Shown: positions 60,926 through 64,000 of the stretch, one piece after another | How the letters are laid out: each line of letters begins with the position of its first letter | How positions within the stretch are numbered: the stretch's first letter is position 1 | From: Streptomyces sp. NBC_01775 | GTDB taxonomy: Bacteria > Actinomycetota > Actinomycetes > Streptomycetales > Streptomycetaceae | DNA length: 64,000 nucleotides | Assembly (NCBI RefSeq): GCF_035917675.1 | Contig: NZ_CP109104.1 | Location: 4,774,001 to 4,838,000 of the forward strand | Direction: 5' to 3' | Translations under genes and position numbers: made by a program | Notes under the pieces: model-generated | What the model was told of the DNA's origin: nothing | Database searches by the model: none | The model's input: the letters and a program-made list of their open reading frames with translations, nothing else

Positions 60926-61030
60926 GTGCTGCCCCTGAACAGTGCGCTGCCCGGAACGTTGCGCTGCCCCTGAACAGTGCGCTGCCCGGAACGTTGCGCT
61001 GCCCCTGAACAGTGCGCTGCCCGGAACGTT
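60926..61030. repeat. 35-bp tandem repeat (3 copies) after the UvrA-like gene
   Basis: Three consecutive 35-bp units (first with one substitution): 60926-60960, 60961-60995, 60996-61030. Each contains CCTGAACAGTGCGCTG and CCCGGAACGTT. They start 5 bp after the stop codon and end 30 bp from the convergent FUSC stop. Confidence 0.92.
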
Positions 61031-61059
61031 GCGCTGTCCTGGCCGCCGAGGCGGGAAGC

Positions 61060-62298
61060 TCAGTCCGCCTCGGCCCACTCATCCTTCTCCCGGCCGTTGT
61101 CCCGCCGTGGCCGCCAGCCGAGGCTTTTGCGCAGCATCCGGTACCGGTCGCGCTGCTCCCGGGATTGCCGGTCCAGCTCCTCCCACAGCCGCTGGGAGCG
61201 CTTCTCCACATCCAGCTCGTCCAGGATGCGGTCGACCTCGGCCAGCAGCGCTCCGTGCAGCTGCCACTGGCGGGGGTGTTCCTGTACGCCGTCGAGGAGC
61301 CGGTGGGCGACCGTGTCGCGGCTGGTGCGGCTGGCGTCGAGTTCCCGCACGAGGCGTGATTCAGCCTCATCCGCGTTGGTGCTGACCTGGGTGGTGATCA
61401 GCACGGCAAAGCTCTCGATCGCGCGGGCCATGTGGGTGAACAGCTCGTGCAGCCCTTCGGCGATGTGCGGTGCGAAGAGCGGCTCTTCCGTGCGCGCCTT
61501 GGCGAGGTCGACCAGCGTCCGGCACACCGTACGCAGGACGACCGCGCAGATCTCCATGGTGTCCAGGCCGGTACGCAGCACCACGCGGGAGAGCATCCCC
61601 TCCTTGACACGCGGGTTGAGCCGGAGGCTGTCCTCGGCGCGGCGCAGGTCCGCGTCGACCTGCTCGATGTCCTGGTCGAGCTGCCGGGCCTCGTGCAGCC
61701 GCTCGGCGGCCCGCGTCACCGGGATGTGGCCGCGCACCTGTTCGCCGAGGCTCAGCAGCAGGCGCCGCATCCGGCCGGAGAGGTCGATGACGGCCTCGCT
61801 TGCGGGCTGCACCCATACGGGTGGCACGAACAGCACGTTGAACGACAGCCCGACCACAGCTCCGACCAGCGTCTCCAGCACCCGGTCCCAGGCCATCGCC
61901 GCCACTTGCGACACTCCCAGCACCAGCATGGCGCTGATCGCGGTCTCCGGGACGAACTCCCCGGCCTTGACGAACCGGCCGATGATCAGCGCGGCAAGGA
62001 TGACGATGCCCAGGCTCCACCAGGTGAGTCCCACCAGGGAGCTGAAGCCGGTCGAGATGAGCACCCCGGCGACCACCGCGTTCACACGGCGCATGCCGGT
62101 CTTCAGCGTTGTGTAGAGGGTGACCTGGGTGACCAGCAGAGCGGTCAGCGGCGCGGTGAGCGGCGCCGGCTCACTGCTCAGCTGGAGGGCGACGACATAC
62201 GCGATCACCGCGGCGACGGTTGACCGGGCCGTCTGGGTGACCACGGGCTCCCGGCGGCGCCGGACGAGATTCAGCAGGGGATCGGTGACATCAGGCAC
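61060..62298 (-). CDS. FUSC/aromatic acid exporter family membrane protein
   Basis: A 412-residue protein. About six helices in the first 165 residues (TVAAVIAYVVALQLSSEPAP, ALLVTQVTLYTTLKTGMRRV, GIVILAALIIGRF and others) form a half-FUSC membrane module; the remaining ~245 residues are a long helical, partly coiled-coil cytoplasmic domain (RLHEARQLDQDIEQVDADLR). The family is thought to export aromatic acids or related compounds. GTG 62298 with AGGGACGG upstream was chosen since it begins just before the first helix. It converges on the UvrA-like gene across the 35-bp repeats. Confidence 0.85.
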   Translation of the reverse strand: MPDVTDPLLNLVRRRREPVVTQTARSTVAAVIAYVVALQLSSEPAPLTAPLTALLVTQVTLYTTLKTGMRRVNAVVAGVLISTGFSSLVGLTWWSLGIVILAALIIGRFVKAGEFVPETAISAMLVLGVSQVAAMAWDRVLETLVGAVVGLSFNVLFVPPVWVQPASEAVIDLSGRMRRLLLSLGEQVRGHIPVTRAAERLHEARQLDQDIEQVDADLRRAEDSLRLNPRVKEGMLSRVVLRTGLDTMEICAVVLRTVCRTLVDLAKARTEEPLFAPHIAEGLHELFTHMARAIESFAVLITTQVSTNADEAESRLVRELDASRTSRDTVAHRLLDGVQEHPRQWQLHGALLAEVDRILDELDVEKRSQRLWEELDRQSREQRDRYRMLRKSLGWRPRRDNGREKDEWAEAD

Positions 62299-62505
62299 CC
62301 TCCGTCCCTCCCCGCTTTCCGGCGCGGATCGGCAGGCTCGCGCGTCGATGGGGCCGCCCGGGTGACGGAGGCACGCCACCGTGCCGTCCTGGGAAAGCGA
62401 TGAGTTCGGCCGACTCGCGTGGTCCGTTCTGGTGCGCGCGGCCTGCTCTGTACGGAGTCTGAAGGCAGACGGCGAACCGAGAGACGGAAACGGGAGGCGA
62501 GCGGC

Positions 62506-63099
62506 ATGACGGAGACAGGGATCGATGTCGGACCTGCGGCGCGGGAGATGGCCGCGCTGGCGGGCGGAGTGCGGGACGCGGCGCTGGACAGTGCCACGCC
62601 CTGCGAGCGCTTTACGCTGCGCGACCTGCTGGCACACGTGATCGAGCTGTCGGTCGGCTTTCAGTACGCCGCGCACAAGCTGGGCGAGAACACCGAGCGT
62701 GATCCCTCCGAGCACGGGCCCGGAGCCCTGCCCGGCGACTGGCGCGCGCGGCTCCCCCGCGGGCTGGAAGAGCTGACGGAGGCCTGGCACTTCCCGGAGG
62801 CGTGGGAGGGCGACACCCGGATCGGCGGGGTTTCGTTGACGGGAGCGGAAGCGGGGCTCGTCCTGCTGAACGAGCTGGTGGTGCACGGCTGGGACATCGC
62901 TCGGGCGACCGGGCAGGAGCTGGTGGCCGACGAGGAGAGTCTGCGCACCGTACACACGTTCCTGGCAGGCTTCGCGCAGGAGGAGGGTACGCAGGGGATC
63001 TTCGGGCCGATCGTCCATGTGTCCGAGGACGCGCCCCTGCTCGACCAGGTGGTGGCCCTCACCGGCCGTGACCCGGCCTGGCGCCCTGGAGTGGCGTGA
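62506..63099 (+). CDS. TIGR03086 family DinB-like metal-binding protein
   Basis: A 197-residue four-helix protein. TPCERFTLRDLLAHVIELSV gives the first metal His, and LLNELVVHGWDIARATGQE the second His region; such proteins bind a divalent metal and may use mycothiol as cofactor, like maleylpyruvate isomerase. The same fold forms the N-terminal part of the FAD fusion at 26601-28589. ATG 62506 has GGGAGGCGAG. It is divergent from the FUSC gene; the 207-bp spacer must hold both promoters. Confidence 0.88.
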   Translation: MTETGIDVGPAAREMAALAGGVRDAALDSATPCERFTLRDLLAHVIELSVGFQYAAHKLGENTERDPSEHGPGALPGDWRARLPRGLEELTEAWHFPEAWEGDTRIGGVSLTGAEAGLVLLNELVVHGWDIARATGQELVADEESLRTVHTFLAGFAQEEGTQGIFGPIVHVSEDAPLLDQVVALTGRDPAWRPGVA

Positions 63100-63141
63100 G
63101 GGCGGCGCCCCTCACGGGGTTGGCTACTGGTGCGTCGCGCG

Positions 63142-63300
63142 ACCGGATGAGGGAGGTATCGCGTCGTACCGGATGGAGCGCATAGTGCCTCGCACCGGAT
63201 GAAGGGGCGTATCGCGTCGCACCGGATGAAGCGTGTATCGCCTCGCACCGGATGAAGCGCGAAAACGCCCTCCTTGCGCTCTGCTTGCCCGGATGAACGC
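63142..63300. repeat. Degenerate tandem array of ACCGGATGAAGCG/TATCGC units
   Basis: The word ACCGGATG(A/G)A or close occurs at 63142, 63168, 63194, 63221, 63247 and 63289, mostly 26-27 bp apart, separated by (G)TATCGC(G/C)TCG. GCACCGGATGAA is exact in three units and is the complement of TTCATCCGGTGC found at 22161, 22189 and 35657. Confidence 0.85.
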
Positions 63301-63321
63301 GTCCTCATAGGGCGTAGGGGC

Positions 63322-64000
63322 TCAGCTTGTGGGGAAGCGTGCGGCACGGTGGCAGGCGGAGGCGATCGTCGTGCGGGCTTCGCGTTCGGGGAGGCCGGAT
63401 GCCATGGCCGCGTGGGCGAGCGGCTCGGCCAGCGTGTCGCCTCGCCCTGTCTCATAGGCGCGGCAGGCCGCCCAGAACAGCCGGGCGTTGCGCTGGCCCA
63501 CCGGAGCCCCGCGGACGAAGTGGATGAGCGCGGCGCCGGGCCCGCCGTCGCCGAGGCGGTCGTAGGACGCCGCGTACTGCTCGCCCACGCGCCGTCCGGG
63601 CGGCGGGGGCAACAGCAGGGCCAGCAGTCCGGGCGGTATCGGGGCAGGGGGCTGGCTGAGCGAGCCGGGGGCCAGCCGGTAGGTGCCGCGTACGGTCACC
63701 GACCCGGGGCCCACGAGGTAGCCGCCGCTGCCTCTTACGTCGATCCCGGGCGCCAGCCGTCCGACGGAGTTGGGCACGGCGGTATCCCGCGGCCCGCGCA
63801 GCCACAGGTGCCGGCCGCCGCTGGGAGTGAGCACGGTCGTGGTGGGCGGGAGGGTGAAGTCGTGAGCGTCGGCGAGGCGTTCCAGTGCGCCGAGCGAGTC
63901 CGTGCCGTTCTTCACGTCGAGGTCGAGCCCGACGAGGTGGAGCGGCGGCCGTCCGCACGCGATGCCGTATCCGGTGGCCCAGGGCGCCGCCGCGAAGAGC
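63322..64000 (-). CDS. Bifunctional DNA primase/polymerase domain protein (5' truncated by window edge)
   Basis: The 226 visible residues are the C-terminal part of a prim-pol protein; its start lies right of the window. The visible N-terminal end reads WATGYGIACGRPP and GLDLDVKNGTDSLG, which holds the DxD metal-binding pair of prim-pol active sites. TPSGGRHLWLRGP and GIDVRGSGGYLVGPGS follow, typical of the second half of the fold, then a helical tail. Such proteins are usually part of plasmid, phage or integrative-element replication modules, but stand-alone copies are common in streptomycetes. Confidence 0.87.
   Translation of the reverse strand, partial: LFAAAPWATGYGIACGRPPLHLVGLDLDVKNGTDSLGALERLADAHDFTLPPTTTVLTPSGGRHLWLRGPRDTAVPNSVGRLAPGIDVRGSGGYLVGPGSVTVRGTYRLAPGSLSQPPAPIPPGLLALLLPPPPGRRVGEQYAASYDRLGDGGPGAALIHFVRGAPVGQRNARLFWAACRAYETGRGDTLAEPLAHAAMASGLPEREARTTIASACHRAARFPTS

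Noticed and set aside
60926..61030. Possible CRISPR array
   Set aside because: The 35-bp units are directly adjacent with no unique spacers and no cas genes are near.
58476..61370. 964-codon open frame on the minus strand
   Set aside because: Antisense of the UvrA-like gene, its repeat array and part of the FUSC gene; no recognisable domains.

Overview
The window is chromosomal DNA from a high-GC actinomycete, almost certainly a Streptomyces or close relative. Codon third positions are nearly all G or C, GTG starts are frequent, and long shadow frames lie opposite real genes. The gene order serS-pheA-(DyP peroxidase)-(CopCD)-(PCuAC)-(Sco)-(YcnI), then aminopeptidase P, a prim-pol protein, a SEC-C protein, a GDPD and an HtrA protease, looks (from memory) like the conserved core not far from the Streptomyces replication origin.

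Layout. 1-6.1 kb: C-terminal part of a CydC-type ABC exporter, a ~207-bp MITE-like element that supplies the stop codons of both flanking genes, a HAD phosphatase, an HtpX/PspAB membrane-stress pair and a secreted nuclease-like protein. 6.4-13.7 kb: lipoprotein, amidohydrolase, KptA with a threonine-synthase-like PLP enzyme, an LLM flavin oxidoreductase and a Tat-exported repeat protein, separated by many short tandem repeats. 13.8-18.2 kb: a MerR regulator, a metal-dependent hydrolase that has lost its catalytic core, an alpha/beta-hydrolase-SDR fusion and an M24 protein. 18.4-22.1 kb: two ABC ATPase/permease pairs. 22.2-26.2 kb: NimT-like MFS carrier, FCD-GntR regulator, a frameshifted chorismate mutase remnant, and an ORF6N-like regulator whose gene carries a perfect 31-bp AT-rich palindrome.

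26.6-33.6 kb: a fused DinB-like/FAD oxidoreductase divergent from a WYL regulator, then HAD-serS and pheA. The serS-pheA spacer holds seven DnaA-box-like nonamers within 320 bp. 33.6-40.5 kb: a copper-handling cluster on the minus strand (DyP peroxidase, CopC-CopD-YtkA, PCuAC lipoprotein, Sco, YcnI, His-rich membrane protein), partly translationally coupled. 40.8-53.8 kb: signalling and housekeeping genes (two HATPase proteins, two PP2C phosphatases, aminopeptidase P, prim-pol protein, SEC-C/DUF5926 protein, GDPD, HtrA).

53.8-56.1 kb: tRNA-Ser(UGA), a membrane protein, broken IS701- and IS5-like transposase fragments and a degenerate copy of the tRNA 3' end, suggesting a decayed insertion hotspot. 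56.1-64 kb: TetR regulator with a divergent alpha/beta hydrolase, about 1 kb without a convincing gene, a short UvrA-like protein, an FUSC membrane protein, a second DinB-like protein and a truncated prim-pol gene at the right edge.

The most distinctive features are the DnaA-box cluster, the palindrome at 25935-25965, the two decayed genes, the MITE-like element, and a strain-level tendency for short tandem repeats to sit just past gene ends, including a 12-mer (TTCATCCGGTGC or its complement) present six times. I found no clear CRISPR array, rRNA, phage or dedicated biosynthetic cluster.
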